From Candidatus Methanophagaceae archaeon (lineage in GTDB: Archaea; Halobacteriota; Syntropharchaeia; Alkanophagales; Methanospirareceae), in assembly GCA_003194435.1 (NCBI GenBank), contig PQXC01000004.1, forward strand, positions 60,752 through 124,751: DNA of 64,000 bases, written 5' to 3'. The position numbers and the translations under genes were made by a program. Under the pieces are notes generated by a model. The model saw nothing but the letters and a program-made list of their open reading frames with translations. It had not been told where the DNA came from and searched no databases. This document shows, piece by piece, positions 50,932 to 61,311 of this stretch (positions within the stretch are counted from its first letter, which is position 1; each line of letters opens with the position of its first letter).

Positions 50932-52670
50932 ATCTTCTTCTCCGTAGCCTCGGGATCTATACTATAATCATGCAGGACCTTATTCAAGGATTGGAAGTCA
51001 CTCATGCCTCTCTGCTGCAGCCCCTCAAGAACACGCCTGCGACGTGCAAACTCTTCCCCCAATTCCATCTCACTCATGTTCAGTTTGTCCATAATCTTCA
51101 CGAATACTTCCGATTCACCCGAGAATTCAAACTCGTCTGGATGCCACATGAACAGGTCATTCGTCTTCAGCGTCTCGTTCTCAAAATCAACACCCGTCAC
51201 TTCCACTATCTTCGTACATCTCCTCGCCAGTTTATTCCCCACCTTCGTCATCTTCTGGATTGGTATTATATCCAGGCTGTCGAGCAACATCAGGGGCACA
51301 TTGATTGGTTGCTTCGTCAGTCGCTTTACCACGGTCTCTGCGGAATCCGCATGAAATGTGGACATTGTTATGTGTCCGGTAGCCATAGCCTGGAAGAGCG
51401 TATGCGCCTCTCTCCCTCTCACTTCACCCACAAGGACATATTCCGGTCTCTGTCTCAGTGCAGAGCGGAGCAGATCGAACATCTCAATGCCATGTGCACC
51501 CTCCTCCACCTCCCTCGTAACCGCAGGTATCCAGTTCTTATGGAGCAGATTTATCTCCCTTGTATCCTCGATTGAGACAATCTTGCTCTCCGGCGGTATG
51601 AACATGGCAATCGCATTGAGAACGGTTGTTTTACCCGAAGCGGTTCCTCCTGCTATGAGTATATTCGAGCCGTTATCCACTGCCATCCAGAGATAAGCCA
51701 TCATTTCCAGTGAGAATGTGCCGTAATTCACAAGGTCTATCGGTGTTATAGGAACACCTCTAAATTTCCTTATCGTAAAGGTGGACCCCCTTGCTGTTAC
51801 TTCTGAGCCCATACTCAACTGTAATCTATCCTGATTGGGTAATGCGGCATCAAGCAATGGCTTGGCGAGCGAGATGTGCCGTCCTGAGCGCTGAGCCAGT
51901 TTATAGATAAGCGCATCCAGCTCCTCTTTATCAAATATTATGTTCGTTTCTATCGAGCCATAGACCCTGTGGTACACAAATAGAGGAATCCCGGGTCCAT
52001 CGGCGGATATGTCCTCCGCCATCTTATCATGCATAAGCGGATCAAGCTTGCCGAAACCGACTAAATCACGCTTCAGATAGTACATAATTTTATCCAGGCT
52101 CTCATTGCTCAGTGCATCGCCCAGCGAGAACTCTTCTATCAGCTCTCTCACCTTCTTCTTCAGAATCTCCTCTGCATCCTTAACATCCTTGAGACTCACA
52201 TCCAGAGTCTCATATAGCCTCGTTTTCAGCTCTTTCAGCAGTTCTGCCTCTCCTCTCGTTAGCTTCACCTCCTTTACCTTATATAAGGGTGGCGAAGTAG
52301 CAGTTATCACAACATAGGCATAGGGTTCATTTACCGGGTACTTCTCCAGATAATTCTCCTCTTCCTCTTCTTCCGATTCACCCACTGTGAGTGTTGGTGT
52401 AGAGGATGGCTCCTCCTGTTCAGAGTTTATATTCTCCAGTTCTTGCTCTATACGCTTTTTATCCGCACGTATACGCTCTAAAGTGGCTATTGCATCAGCT
52501 TCTGCCTTTTCTGCACGTTTTATCAGCTCTATATCGTTCTTTTCTCTTGCACGTGCGGTTATAGCCTTCTTCCTCATTACGACCTTCTCTTGCAGCTTCT
52601 CCTGCCGTTCTAACCGTTTTAGTTTTGCTGCTTCCCTGTTATATTTCTCTCTCCCTACTTTCAACTTCAT
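50916..52670 (-). CDS. type IV pilus/type II secretion ATPase (TadA/ArlI-like)
   Basis: ILIAGGTASGKTTVLNAIAMFIPPESKIVSIEDTREINL, RQRPEYVLVGEVRGREA. Confidence 0.92.
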   Translation of the reverse strand: MKLKVGREKYNREAAKLKRLERQEKLQEKVVMRKKAITARAREKNDIELIKRAEKAEADAIATLERIRADKKRIEQELENINSEQEEPSSTPTLTVGESEEEEEENYLEKYPVNEPYAYVVITATSPPLYKVKEVKLTRGEAELLKELKTRLYETLDVSLKDVKDAEEILKKKVRELIEEFSLGDALSNESLDKIMYYLKRDLVGFGKLDPLMHDKMAEDISADGPGIPLFVYHRVYGSIETNIIFDKEELDALIYKLAQRSGRHISLAKPLLDAALPNQDRLQLSMGSEVTARGSTFTIRKFRGVPITPIDLVNYGTFSLEMMAYLWMAVDNGSNILIAGGTASGKTTVLNAIAMFIPPESKIVSIEDTREINLLHKNWIPAVTREVEEGAHGIEMFDLLRSALRQRPEYVLVGEVRGREAHTLFQAMATGHITMSTFHADSAETVVKRLTKQPINVPLMLLDSLDIIPIQKMTKVGNKLARRCTKIVEVTGVDFENETLKTNDLFMWHPDEFEFSGESEVFVKIMDKLNMSEMELGEEFARRRRVLEGLQQRGMSDFQSLNKVLHDYSIDPEATEKKIWVER

Positions 52671-52678
52671 ATCTTCTC

Positions 52679-54229
52679 TTAACTATTATACACCAATCCC
52701 ATGATTCTCGCTCCAGCAATAGCGACATAAAATCCCGCGAATGCCTCCACGATTGCACCTATTAAGAGCATGAGAACACCAATGTTCAACGAGGCAGTCA
52801 CCGTGTAGAGTGCAAGAAGCCCCAGAACTGTCCATATCCCGAACAGAGAGGAGTAAGCGAGGAAGTAACCCCTGATATTATACCTCAGTTCAGTGAATAT
52901 AGCACCAATAGCGAATGCATCACGTATATTTCCCATATCCGCATATCTAAGTATGGCAATGGTGCATAGTAGCCCTGTGAAGAATAGCAATAGCCCGCCC
53001 ATTGCAGCGGATATAAGAGCAGCAATTGTACTCGAAGTGTACCATGAACCATGAGTAATGGTAATGGCAATGGCAATAATCATCACCGGAATGAATAAAT
53101 AGACAACAGCTATGAGAAATGCACCTGCCCCTTTCTTGAATAAGTAGCCAAAATCGCTCCATGAGGGTAGTTTATCGCTACCAACTATTGTATCTGCGGT
53201 TACACGAACGAGATACCCCGCGATAAGGAATGCTGGTATGACGAGAATACCAGATAGACAGAGCACACCACCTATGAGGATATTAACTCTCCTCTGGAGT
53301 GGATATCTAAAAGCATCACGGAAAAATCTTGACATCACCATCTCTTCGGCACCGTAATACTCCATCATGCGTCTTTCACGTAATTTGAGGGCGGTGGCAA
53401 GACCTATCACTACTGCCATCACACCGGCAATGATGTAGAAGATAGAGTGGGATGCTTCTTTTTCTTCTGCTCCAGGCGTGGGAGCAGGTGTAGGAGCTGG
53501 TGTGGGAGCAGGTGTAGCACTCGGTGAAGGGGAGGGTGAGGGTGTTGGTGCGGGAGTTGCTGTCGGTTCAGGTTTCTTCTGGATTGAGAATGCATATATC
53601 TTATCCCCATTGTATTTACCCTCCACCACCACTTCTTCTCCCAGTTTTATACCCTTCAGCTCGCCTGGATACCTGATCTTTATCTCACCAGTACCATCAC
53701 TAACAGTAAGTTCAGTCTCTCTCATCGTCTCTTCTATTTTCTTTACAACCCCTTTTATTCGCACACTCGCCATATAGTACAGCTCTGAGAGCTCTTTTAT
53801 CTTCTTATCGCGATATCCCTCCTCTATATATGCATGTACCCGGTCAGCATAGAGTATACCACCTGTGTACAGTCCGGTAACGACTATATGCTGCCCTCTG
53901 TAAAATTTACCGTTCCAGAGCCTGGGGTTCACACATATCAGTATGCTATGGGTTCTATCATTATTGCTCAGGGTGAGAATACCCACTTCTCCTGGCTCAT
54001 AGGTCTGAACATTCTTGGACTCAAAGCTGCTATTTAGTGAGGTGATGATACCCGAGACTGTTACCTCTTTACCTATACAGTTCTTATCTACTTTTTCAAT
54101 AGGTATGATATCAGCATTTACATTTACAAGGACAACAGAGACTATGAGTAAGACTATTAGCAATAGAGATGAGGTGACGATCAAAGTTTTCATTTCCCTT
54201 ACTGAGCTTTCCTTTGCTCTATATAGCAA
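52679..54229 (-). CDS. OB-fold plus multi-TM (DUF4013-like) membrane protein with PT-rich linker
   Basis: Signal peptide; IGKEVTVSGIITSL OB segments; PTATPAPTPSPSP linker; C-terminal multi-TM region. Confidence 0.65.
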   Translation of the reverse strand: MLYRAKESSVREMKTLIVTSSLLLIVLLIVSVVLVNVNADIIPIEKVDKNCIGKEVTVSGIITSLNSSFESKNVQTYEPGEVGILTLSNNDRTHSILICVNPRLWNGKFYRGQHIVVTGLYTGGILYADRVHAYIEEGYRDKKIKELSELYYMASVRIKGVVKKIEETMRETELTVSDGTGEIKIRYPGELKGIKLGEEVVVEGKYNGDKIYAFSIQKKPEPTATPAPTPSPSPSPSATPAPTPAPTPAPTPGAEEKEASHSIFYIIAGVMAVVIGLATALKLRERRMMEYYGAEEMVMSRFFRDAFRYPLQRRVNILIGGVLCLSGILVIPAFLIAGYLVRVTADTIVGSDKLPSWSDFGYLFKKGAGAFLIAVVYLFIPVMIIAIAITITHGSWYTSSTIAALISAAMGGLLLFFTGLLCTIAILRYADMGNIRDAFAIGAIFTELRYNIRGYFLAYSSLFGIWTVLGLLALYTVTASLNIGVLMLLIGAIVEAFAGFYVAIAGARIMGLVYNS

Positions 54230-54485
54230 AGAGATAGACAGAAAATCATAAATATGGTTTGCCTTAGTTTAAATTTTTTTAAAAGAGTTTCTGGAATATT
54301 GTTAAACTATATATTAATTTTTTTTGTCCATGTCCATCCCCCAGCATTTCCAATCGTAAAGAACGCCCACCAGGATGGGAAGATAAGGAAGAGCGAAAAC
54401 TATTTATGCTATTTCACTATTTCTGGTATGGTATAGGATAGAGGATAGAGTAAGGACGGCAAGGAGAGGGGGAGTGAACTCGTGA

Positions 54486-55934
54486 GTGAAAAGATGGGGA
54501 TATAAGTTAAAGTTGAAGTTAGCACCACTTTTAAGTAAAATCCCAATGGTTGAACGTCCAAAAAGGCATGTCCCGCTTGAAACAAGACTTCTTGTTACTA
54601 TCGCCATACTCATTCTCTATTTTGCCATGGGCAATATCCCCCTCTTCGGGCTATCACCAGAAGCGATGGACCTCTTCGTTAGATGGCACGCACTATTTGC
54701 GGTAGAAAGATTCTCGCTCAGTGCCGTTGGGATTATGCCAATCATAAATGCTTCGCTTATTTTACAGATTTTAGCGGGTCCAAAGATAATGAAGCTCGAC
54801 TTAACCAATCCAGAGGACCAGGCATTTTATCTGAACATGCAGAAGCTGCTCGTTCTTTGTTTCGTATTTTTCACAAGCTTTACTTACGTTACGGGCTTTT
54901 ATATGCCCAATCAGGATATAGCATCACAACTTGGTGTATCTCCGCGGTTCATTTCGTGCTTGCTCTTCCTTCAGGTCTTCTTCGGCGGGATGCTGATATA
55001 CTATATGGAGGAAGTGGTATCGAAATGGGGGTTAGGGTCTGGACTGGGGCTTTTTATCGTTGCCAATATCTCGCACCAGATAATTACAGCGCTTATAAGT
55101 CCATTCCATGATGCCGGAGGATGGGCGGTAGGCGTGATACCGAGATGGATAGAAATAGCGAAGCAAGTGGAGCCATACGAGATGTCCGAGGCTGGAATGG
55201 TTTTCCTCTTCGAGCATCACTTTATCGCACTTATAGCAACAATCGCTTTGTTCTTCCTTGTGGTTTATCTGGTTTGTGCTCGTATAGAGATAAGAATACC
55301 GGGATATTTGAAAAGAAGAGGTAGAGGTAGAGTCAGATTTCCAATTAAGCTTGCACACTTTTCATATGCGATCGTTGTCCCACTGGTGTTCTTCAATTTG
55401 GGCATGGCACTGCAAGCGGGCATACAGGCTCTGGGTAGAGTGCTCTATTCACATGGGACTACAATTTTGGGTGTGTATGATGAATGGGGCAATGCGGTAT
55501 CTGGTTTGATGTATTATCTGAGTCCGATTTATGGACCCCATGATTGGTTCCCCTCTCTCATGTCAATACCACACGCGGGCTGGCAAATTGCGGTAAGAGC
55601 AGTAGCCAATCTGACAATAGTGGTCGTAGGTGCAATGATAATCGCACTGCTATGGCTAAAATTATCGCCCGGATTGGAAACGAAGGATATAAGAGCAATG
55701 GTTCGCGATTCCGGACTCCCTATTTACGGTCATAGCCGTAGCTTAAAAGTGATAAAGAGGGCTGTGGAGCGATACACTACAAGGATTGCAATGATGGGTT
55801 GTGGTTCCTTAAGTGCTTTGCTTGTAATTGCGAATATGTTCGGCACCCTTGGTATGGTAAGTGTATTGTATCTTACTGTGGCTGTGGTCGTTATTTACGG
55901 AATTTATGAAGAGATTGCCTCTGAGCTGGTGTAA
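54486..55934 (+). CDS. secY: protein translocase subunit SecY
   Basis: SKIPMVERPKRHVPLETRLLVTIAILILYFAMGNIPLFGLS; SASLILQILAG-type NASLILQILAGPKIMKLDL; KWGLGSGLGLFIVANIS. Confidence 0.93.
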   Translation: MKRWGYKLKLKLAPLLSKIPMVERPKRHVPLETRLLVTIAILILYFAMGNIPLFGLSPEAMDLFVRWHALFAVERFSLSAVGIMPIINASLILQILAGPKIMKLDLTNPEDQAFYLNMQKLLVLCFVFFTSFTYVTGFYMPNQDIASQLGVSPRFISCLLFLQVFFGGMLIYYMEEVVSKWGLGSGLGLFIVANISHQIITALISPFHDAGGWAVGVIPRWIEIAKQVEPYEMSEAGMVFLFEHHFIALIATIALFFLVVYLVCARIEIRIPGYLKRRGRGRVRFPIKLAHFSYAIVVPLVFFNLGMALQAGIQALGRVLYSHGTTILGVYDEWGNAVSGLMYYLSPIYGPHDWFPSLMSIPHAGWQIAVRAVANLTIVVVGAMIIALLWLKLSPGLETKDIRAMVRDSGLPIYGHSRSLKVIKRAVERYTTRIAMMGCGSLSALLVIANMFGTLGMVSVLYLTVAVVVIYGIYEEIASELV

Positions 55935-56079
55935 TTCCATTATCCCGCTCTTCAACTCAGGATAGAGAGTTTAATCCAGAGGTCGAAGCTATTGTGCCCG
56001 TTCTCTATTCTGACGAACCGCTTGTAGCGTTCGGTTAGATTTGTCTTTATCTCATATCGCTCCGCTGGCTCTTGCCCCT

Positions 56080-56829
56080 CTATCCAACCTCGATACCCAT
56101 TTGTTCGCAGAACCTTACGAAGGATGGGTGCTTCTCCAATGTGATAATCGCCTTCTTCGCCCTCTTCAAGTTCAACTTCTTCTTCGCCAATTCCGCTTTA
56201 TCATTGAACCGCTCTACATCCTCCTCTTCAGCATACGACTTTATCTCAAATATCAAACTTTCTCCATCTGTTATATACAAATCAATCTCGTATTCCCTGC
56301 CTTTTGGACCTATCATGCCTTCATCATCCTTTATCTTCTTCCTCATCGTTATATTCTCTGGTTTTATATCCCTCTTCAAAGCGAGACGCAAAGTTCCCGC
56401 GATTGCATCTTCGAGTTTCCTACCCGCTCTCCTTTGAAATCCTCCCACTACTATACCCACCCAATCCTCTAAATTGTCAAATCTGCGTTCCATCGCCTCA
56501 AACCTGCGATCTATCGTCTCAAACCTGCGTTCCATCGCTTCAAACCTGCGATCGCTTTCCTCCCGCATCTCCTCAAATCTGCGTTCCATTGCCTCAAACC
56601 TGCGGTTGCTTTCCTCCCTTGACTCCCTCAATTCATTGAATAACCGCTCAAACCTCTCATCGCTCCGCTTCATGTATTCATAAAACTCATCTCTTCTTAC
56701 GAATTCATCAGATATAATACGATATATCTCCCATCTGAGTTCTGGTCTCTCTTTTAAAAGCCCCGGTAAGCTTTTAATCACCTCTTCCGCTGTTGCTGTC
56801 TCTCTTACTTTTTTCATCTCTTCTTTCAC
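56080..56829 (-). CDS. PD-(D/E)XK nuclease-fold-like protein with coiled-coil repeats (DUF3782-like)
   Basis: Repeated RRFEAMERRFE; C-terminal EYEIDLYITDGESLIFEIKSYAEEEDV. Confidence 0.75.
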   Translation of the reverse strand: MKEEMKKVRETATAEEVIKSLPGLLKERPELRWEIYRIISDEFVRRDEFYEYMKRSDERFERLFNELRESREESNRRFEAMERRFEEMREESDRRFEAMERRFETIDRRFEAMERRFDNLEDWVGIVVGGFQRRAGRKLEDAIAGTLRLALKRDIKPENITMRKKIKDDEGMIGPKGREYEIDLYITDGESLIFEIKSYAEEEDVERFNDKAELAKKKLNLKRAKKAIITLEKHPSFVRFCEQMGIEVG

Positions 56830-57072
56830 TTCATTAAAGGGCTATTATACTATAAATTTCATTTCTATACCCCCTGTCCGAGGCGTTAGCATTTCAGGCG
56901 TATGACCACGATTATAGTGTCAGACACGGTGGACGACTTCATCATAGGATTTCTGGATGAGAGCTCACCTCAGCTCAATGCGAACATTCAGAGGTTGTGG
57001 TCATTCAATAAACCATCTGTGAAGAAGAACACCACAAAAATGATAAATAAATGCGTCCGATGTTAATGTTAT

Positions 57073-57768
57073 TTGAATCCAATGCCCAGCTTCTTCTTGT
57101 TCGATGTACACTTACAGTCCGGGATGTCTGCCGATGAGATGCTCCGAGCCGCGCGGAGATTCGGGTATACTGGCATCTGCATCTACAATGAAGATGAAGC
57201 AATTATGCCTTCACCTGACCTTAAACTCAACCTTAACCCACATATATACATGGGCATTGAGATAAGGACTGATTCCATATCTGAATTGAGGCGAAAGCTC
57301 AGGCGCTACTGGTCGAGAGTTCCGCTAATAGCGGTTTATGGTGGTGAAGAGAAGATAAATATGGCTGCGGTGAAAGACCACCGGGTAGATGTGCTGACGC
57401 ATCCCTGTGGTGAGAAGTGGGAAGGTAAGGAGTTGAAGCATCAGATTCCTATGCTGAAGTATGCAGCGAGGAATGGCATTGCCATCGAATTCGATCTGAA
57501 TCCAATAGTAAAGAGCAGGAGGAGTGAGCGGGTACGTATCCTGAGGCGGCTGCATGAGAATTTGAAACTCATACGGAAATACCGTGTTATGCCACTCTTA
57601 ACCACAAACACTCGCTCTATTTATGACTTGAGGGCGCCACGGGAGATGATTGCGCTTGCATCGCTATGTGGCATGGAAAGAGAGGAGGCAATAAAGGCAT
57701 TGAGCGAAATCCCGGCTGGTATACTGACGAGGCGGTGGAAGAAAGGAAGAGAGGTGGAGCAATTATGA
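57073..57768 (+). CDS. rnp3: RNase P protein component 3 (Rpp30)
   Basis: FFLFDVHLQSGMSADEMLRAARRFGYTGICIYN, VDVLTHPCGEKW, TNTRSIYDLRAPREMIALASLCGM. Confidence 0.85.
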   Translation: MNPMPSFFLFDVHLQSGMSADEMLRAARRFGYTGICIYNEDEAIMPSPDLKLNLNPHIYMGIEIRTDSISELRRKLRRYWSRVPLIAVYGGEEKINMAAVKDHRVDVLTHPCGEKWEGKELKHQIPMLKYAARNGIAIEFDLNPIVKSRRSERVRILRRLHENLKLIRKYRVMPLLTTNTRSIYDLRAPREMIALASLCGMEREEAIKALSEIPAGILTRRWKKGREVEQL

Positions 57769-58118
57769 TTATGAGGGAAAAGAGGCGGTATCTCCTGTTT
57801 GAGGTTATAAGTGATGGTGAAGTGGCTAAGCATGGGCTACAGAACGCCATCTGGGATTCCATTTATTCATTATATGGAGATACAGGAGCGAGCGAAAGTA
57901 GATTATGGCTGGTAAACTACGATTCGGGCATTGGGATTGGGGTTTTGAGATGTGCGCATAGAACAGTAGAGAAGGTGAGAGCAGCCTTAGCCTGTATTTA
58001 TTCGGTGGATGGTGTACGAACGGCTATCAGAGTGATTCGCGTCTCAGGCACACTAAAAGGAGCAGTGTCATCTACTTTCTATTGCACCCGTACTCCCCCG
58101 CGCAGCATTTCTATATAA
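57765..58118 (+). CDS. rnp2: RNase P protein component 2 (Pop5)
   Basis: MREKRRYLLFEVISDGEV...AIWDSIYSLYGDTGASESRLWLVNYDSGIGIGVLRCAHRTVEKVRAALACI; ATGA overlap with rnp3. ORF-track start 57666 is too early. Confidence 0.88.
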   Translation: MIMREKRRYLLFEVISDGEVAKHGLQNAIWDSIYSLYGDTGASESRLWLVNYDSGIGIGVLRCAHRTVEKVRAALACIYSVDGVRTAIRVIRVSGTLKGAVSSTFYCTRTPPRSISI

Positions 58119-59257
58119 ATAGAGAGGTCTTTCTTCGTTATTATCCCTATGAGCCCTCCTCCTGCTTCCTCTATCACTGCGAGGATACTCTTTCTATCCC
58201 TGAGCATCCGCTTCAACGCTTCTGATGCCGGAGCATCGCTCAACAGTGCATCACGAGGACCATCATAGGGAATCATCACGTCGGAGACATGCAGAAAATA
58301 TCGCTGATCATTGGGTATCTTCTTCACTGCATCGAGCGTAACAAACCCTTTCAAGTCGCCTCTTGCATCCACTACTGCATATTCGGTTGTCTTATCCGCA
58401 AGCATCGCATTCACGAGCTCCGAGAGTGTGATATCCTCTGGCACTGTTGCCCGTTCGGTCCTCATCACGTTCTCCACCTTTATACCATCCAGTAGGGCAA
58501 AGGTAGCAGTCGCTCTCTCCTCCTCCGTCGCTGCCATGAACAGGAAGATAGCCAGTAGAGGAAGCCATAAGTTCGAACTCCATTTACCGGTCAGGATGAA
58601 GGTGAAAGGGTCGCGTGAGAAACCCATTATGACAAGAGCAAATGCAAATAGCTTTCCTATCAATGCCGCTCGCTTCGTAGCTTTTAAAAATGACATTCGC
58701 TTAGCGAGAAGCGCTCTCAGTATACGCCCACCATCCATTGGAAACGCCGGCAATAAATTAAAGACCGCGAGTGCACCATTAAACAATCCGATGGTCAGCA
58801 CGAGGATCGCAACCGAGCGATAATTTGTCGGATCGAGCGCTTTCAGTCCCAGATAGATGAGGAAGAAGAGACCACCCAGTGCTAAACTCATCAATGGACC
58901 AGCAATTGCAATCCTCCACTCTTTATCTGGACTCTTTGGTATGTCCTCCATCATCGCCAGCCCTCCGAAGAAGAAGAGCGTGATGCTGTGTATCTTCGTC
59001 CCGAAGCGCATTGCCACGAAAGAATGTGCCATTTCATGTAGCAGTAATGTGAAGAAGAACAGGACAGCAGCAATAGCGGATAGTGAGTAACGTATAACCG
59101 GGCTGAGCTCGAGACCACCGAGACCCAGCGGTATACGAGTCCCCGTTTGATCCCAGTTAGCAAAACTGAAGATAATAGCGAAGAAGATGAAGAGGAAAGT
59201 GAAGTGCAATCTTATGGGTATTCCCATGAATTTACAGAGTTGAATAGACGTTTGCAT
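58079..59257 (-). CDS. site-2 protease-like M50 metalloprotease with CBS domains
   Basis: LLHEMAHSFVAMRFG (HExxH), NLLPAFPMDGGRILRALLA, two C-terminal CBS motifs. Confidence 0.9.
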   Translation of the reverse strand: MQTSIQLCKFMGIPIRLHFTFLFIFFAIIFSFANWDQTGTRIPLGLGGLELSPVIRYSLSAIAAVLFFFTLLLHEMAHSFVAMRFGTKIHSITLFFFGGLAMMEDIPKSPDKEWRIAIAGPLMSLALGGLFFLIYLGLKALDPTNYRSVAILVLTIGLFNGALAVFNLLPAFPMDGGRILRALLAKRMSFLKATKRAALIGKLFAFALVIMGFSRDPFTFILTGKWSSNLWLPLLAIFLFMAATEEERATATFALLDGIKVENVMRTERATVPEDITLSELVNAMLADKTTEYAVVDARGDLKGFVTLDAVKKIPNDQRYFLHVSDVMIPYDGPRDALLSDAPASEALKRMLRDRKSILAVIEEAGGGLIGIITKKDLSIYIEMLRGGVRVQ

Positions 59258-59326
59258 CTTGTATCTTGTTATCTTTCTTATCGGTTATTTTATTTTTATA
59301 TATAGCCTTTGTCCTTAAATAATATC

Positions 59327-59629
59327 ATGGAGATAGAGTTGTCTTCACTATATGGGCAGGATATATACACGGACAGGGGAGTGTACGTGGGAAAGATAGA
59401 GGATGTGAATGTGGACATAAAGGGGAGGCGGATATCTGGGCTGGCAGTGACGAATATAAATCCAAACGCTTTTGATGTGGGCAATAAGAAGGGTGTTATC
59501 ATCCCTTATCGCTGGGTAATAGCGATTGGGGATATAGTACTGATAAAACATGTGAAGAGGAAGAGCAGGAGAGAGAAGAGCGAGAATAAAGAGGAGGGTG
59601 AAGGAGAAAGAGCTGAGGAGAGGAAGTGA
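59327..59629 (+). CDS. PRC-barrel domain protein
   Basis: MEIELSSLYGQDIYTDRGVYVGKIEDVNVDIKGRRISGLAV. Confidence 0.85.
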   Translation: MEIELSSLYGQDIYTDRGVYVGKIEDVNVDIKGRRISGLAVTNINPNAFDVGNKKGVIIPYRWVIAIGDIVLIKHVKRKSRREKSENKEEGEGERAEERK

Positions 59630-59666
59630 GAGAGGTAATAGAAGATATAGAAAAATATGATAGCGA

Positions 59667-60443
59667 ATGAACTTCCGGAACCAAAAACGCTATATAGTTG
59701 ATAAAGAGCGTGAGATATACGCGGGGATAAGAGCAAACGCTCCTTTAATCGTACGCGCAGATGGCAGGAATTTCAAGCGTGTATTGCTTGAGCATAAGTT
59801 CCGGAAGCCGTATGACGAGCGATTTGCGAAAGGTATAGCGAGTGCGGCGGAATTATTCTTTGTTAAGAGTGGCTTTGACCCACTGCTCGCATATATCTTC
59901 TCCGATGAGATAAGTCTGTATTTCAGGTTTGTACCATTCAGGGGTCGGATAGAGAAGCTGGACTCTATAATTGCCAGTTTCCTTGCCAGTGCTCTTACTA
60001 TTGCTCTGGATTTTAAGGATCCAATCGCATTTGACGCGCGGGTAATTCCGGTCTGTGGTGATGAAGAAGTGGTAGCTTATTTTGCACAGAGACAGGCAGA
60101 AGCGTGGCGGAATCATATCAATGCTTATGGATATTACGGATTGATAGAGAGTGGATTGAGTGCCAAGGAGGCGGAGAAGCGGCTGAGGGGTATGAAGGCG
60201 GAGGATGTGCATGAGATGCTGTTCCGGATGGGGATAAACCTGAATGATAAGCCGAGCTGGGAGAGGAGGGGTATCATGGTTGTAAGGCATGGCTATGAGA
60301 AGGAGGGATATGACCCGAGAGCAGAGAGGGGTGGCACTGTCACCGTAACGAGGTACAGGATAGCCCAGTTGTGGGACCTGCCGTTATTCAACACAGAAGA
60401 AGGTGAGAATCTGCTCATGCGATATTTGCGGGAGTGTGAGTGA
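59667..60443 (+). CDS. tRNA(His) guanylyltransferase (Thg1 family)
   Basis: YAGIRANAPLIVRADGRNFKRV, YIFSDEISLYF, FDARVIPVCGDEEVVAYFAQRQAEAWRNHINAYGY. Confidence 0.9.
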   Translation: MNFRNQKRYIVDKEREIYAGIRANAPLIVRADGRNFKRVLLEHKFRKPYDERFAKGIASAAELFFVKSGFDPLLAYIFSDEISLYFRFVPFRGRIEKLDSIIASFLASALTIALDFKDPIAFDARVIPVCGDEEVVAYFAQRQAEAWRNHINAYGYYGLIESGLSAKEAEKRLRGMKAEDVHEMLFRMGINLNDKPSWERRGIMVVRHGYEKEGYDPRAERGGTVTVTRYRIAQLWDLPLFNTEEGENLLMRYLRECE

Positions 60444-60462
60444 AAGGGAAATGATAGAGAAG

Positions 60463-60537
60463 TGGGCCCGAAGGGATTCGAACCCTTGACCGCCCGGTTA
60501 TGAGCCGGGCGCTCTAACCGTGCTAAGCTACGAGCCC
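60463..60537 (-). tRNA. tRNA with CAT anticodon (Met or Ile2)
   Basis: Acceptor GGGCTCG/CGGGCCC, anticodon loop CTCATAA, GGTTCGAATCC. Confidence 0.88.
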
Positions 60538-60588
60538 CTGAATATATTTATTGTCTTATCATTTAAAAAACCTTTCTTTTAATCTCAA

Positions 60589-61311
60589 TCAACAGAGTTT
60601 CGTGCAGCACGTGTCCTTCATCTTACCCGCGAGTATATCCTTCACCCTGCGAGGAAATCTGCCATTCACTATTATGCAATACATCTTATGCTGTAACAAA
60701 AAGCCGGGCAGTGCATTGTCAATGCAGGTGCAGGTGCGGGTACTATCGGTACTATCATCGCTCCTCTTCGCAAGCTCCTCTATATCCACCTTTTCTATTA
60801 CTCTACCCTCGGCATCCAGAATCCCATCCACGTCCGTTAACTTTATGAAGCACCTCTCTCCAAGTTTATAAGCAATGAATGCGGCTATTGTATCAGATGT
60901 AACGTCCCAGGTATGAGGCAAGGAGTCATCAGCTTTCAGGATTTTATAGGGCAGTAAGATGGATACATCCCTATCTACTATATCATCCAGACTCTCTATC
61001 AGAGAGAACTCACCATTTGCGAGGAAGAAGCCATACTGGTGCATTGCGAGCACAGCCATCCAGTGCGCTGCCTCATCCGATAGTTTACCCGCAAGAGCCC
61101 GCACGGTCATTGCGAAGGGACCACCACCGGGAATTATTATCAGTGTTAGATTCTTCTCCGCTGCAAAATCACGTAGAGTGCGAATAATAGCCCTGCCATA
61201 TTCTATCAAACTACCCCCCAGCTTTATTACTCTTATCTGATTCTGATTACCCATGCCATGATCCATGATCAATCCAATCAATAGAGGGACGGAATATGCT
61301 GTGTTGCACAA
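60589..61311 (-). CDS. mfnE: amino acid kinase family, MfnE-like (methanofuran biosynthesis); start probably ~61269-61254
   Basis: IRVIKLGGSLIEYGRAIIRTLRDFAAEKNLTLIIIPGGGPFA; ILLPYKIL, HTWDVTSDTIAAFIAYKLG, LTDVDGI, YCIIVNGRFPRRVKDILAGK. Confidence 0.7.
   Translation of the reverse strand: MCNTAYSVPLLIGLIMDHGMGNQNQIRVIKLGGSLIEYGRAIIRTLRDFAAEKNLTLIIIPGGGPFAMTVRALAGKLSDEAAHWMAVLAMHQYGFFLANGEFSLIESLDDIVDRDVSILLPYKILKADDSLPHTWDVTSDTIAAFIAYKLGERCFIKLTDVDGILDAEGRVIEKVDIEELAKRSDDSTDSTRTCTCIDNALPGFLLQHKMYCIIVNGRFPRRVKDILAGKMKDTCCTKLC

Noticed and set aside
56470-56640. Regularly spaced repeats that resemble an array
   Set aside because: They encode RRFEAMERRFE coiled-coil repeats inside 56080-56829; there are no unique spacers, so not CRISPR. 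No CRISPR array was seen in the window.
56901-57065. 54-codon ORF MTTIIVSDTVDDFIIGFLDESSPQLNANIQRLW...
   Set aside because: Upstream of rnp3 with plausible codons, but too short and no recognisable family; not supportable as a gene.
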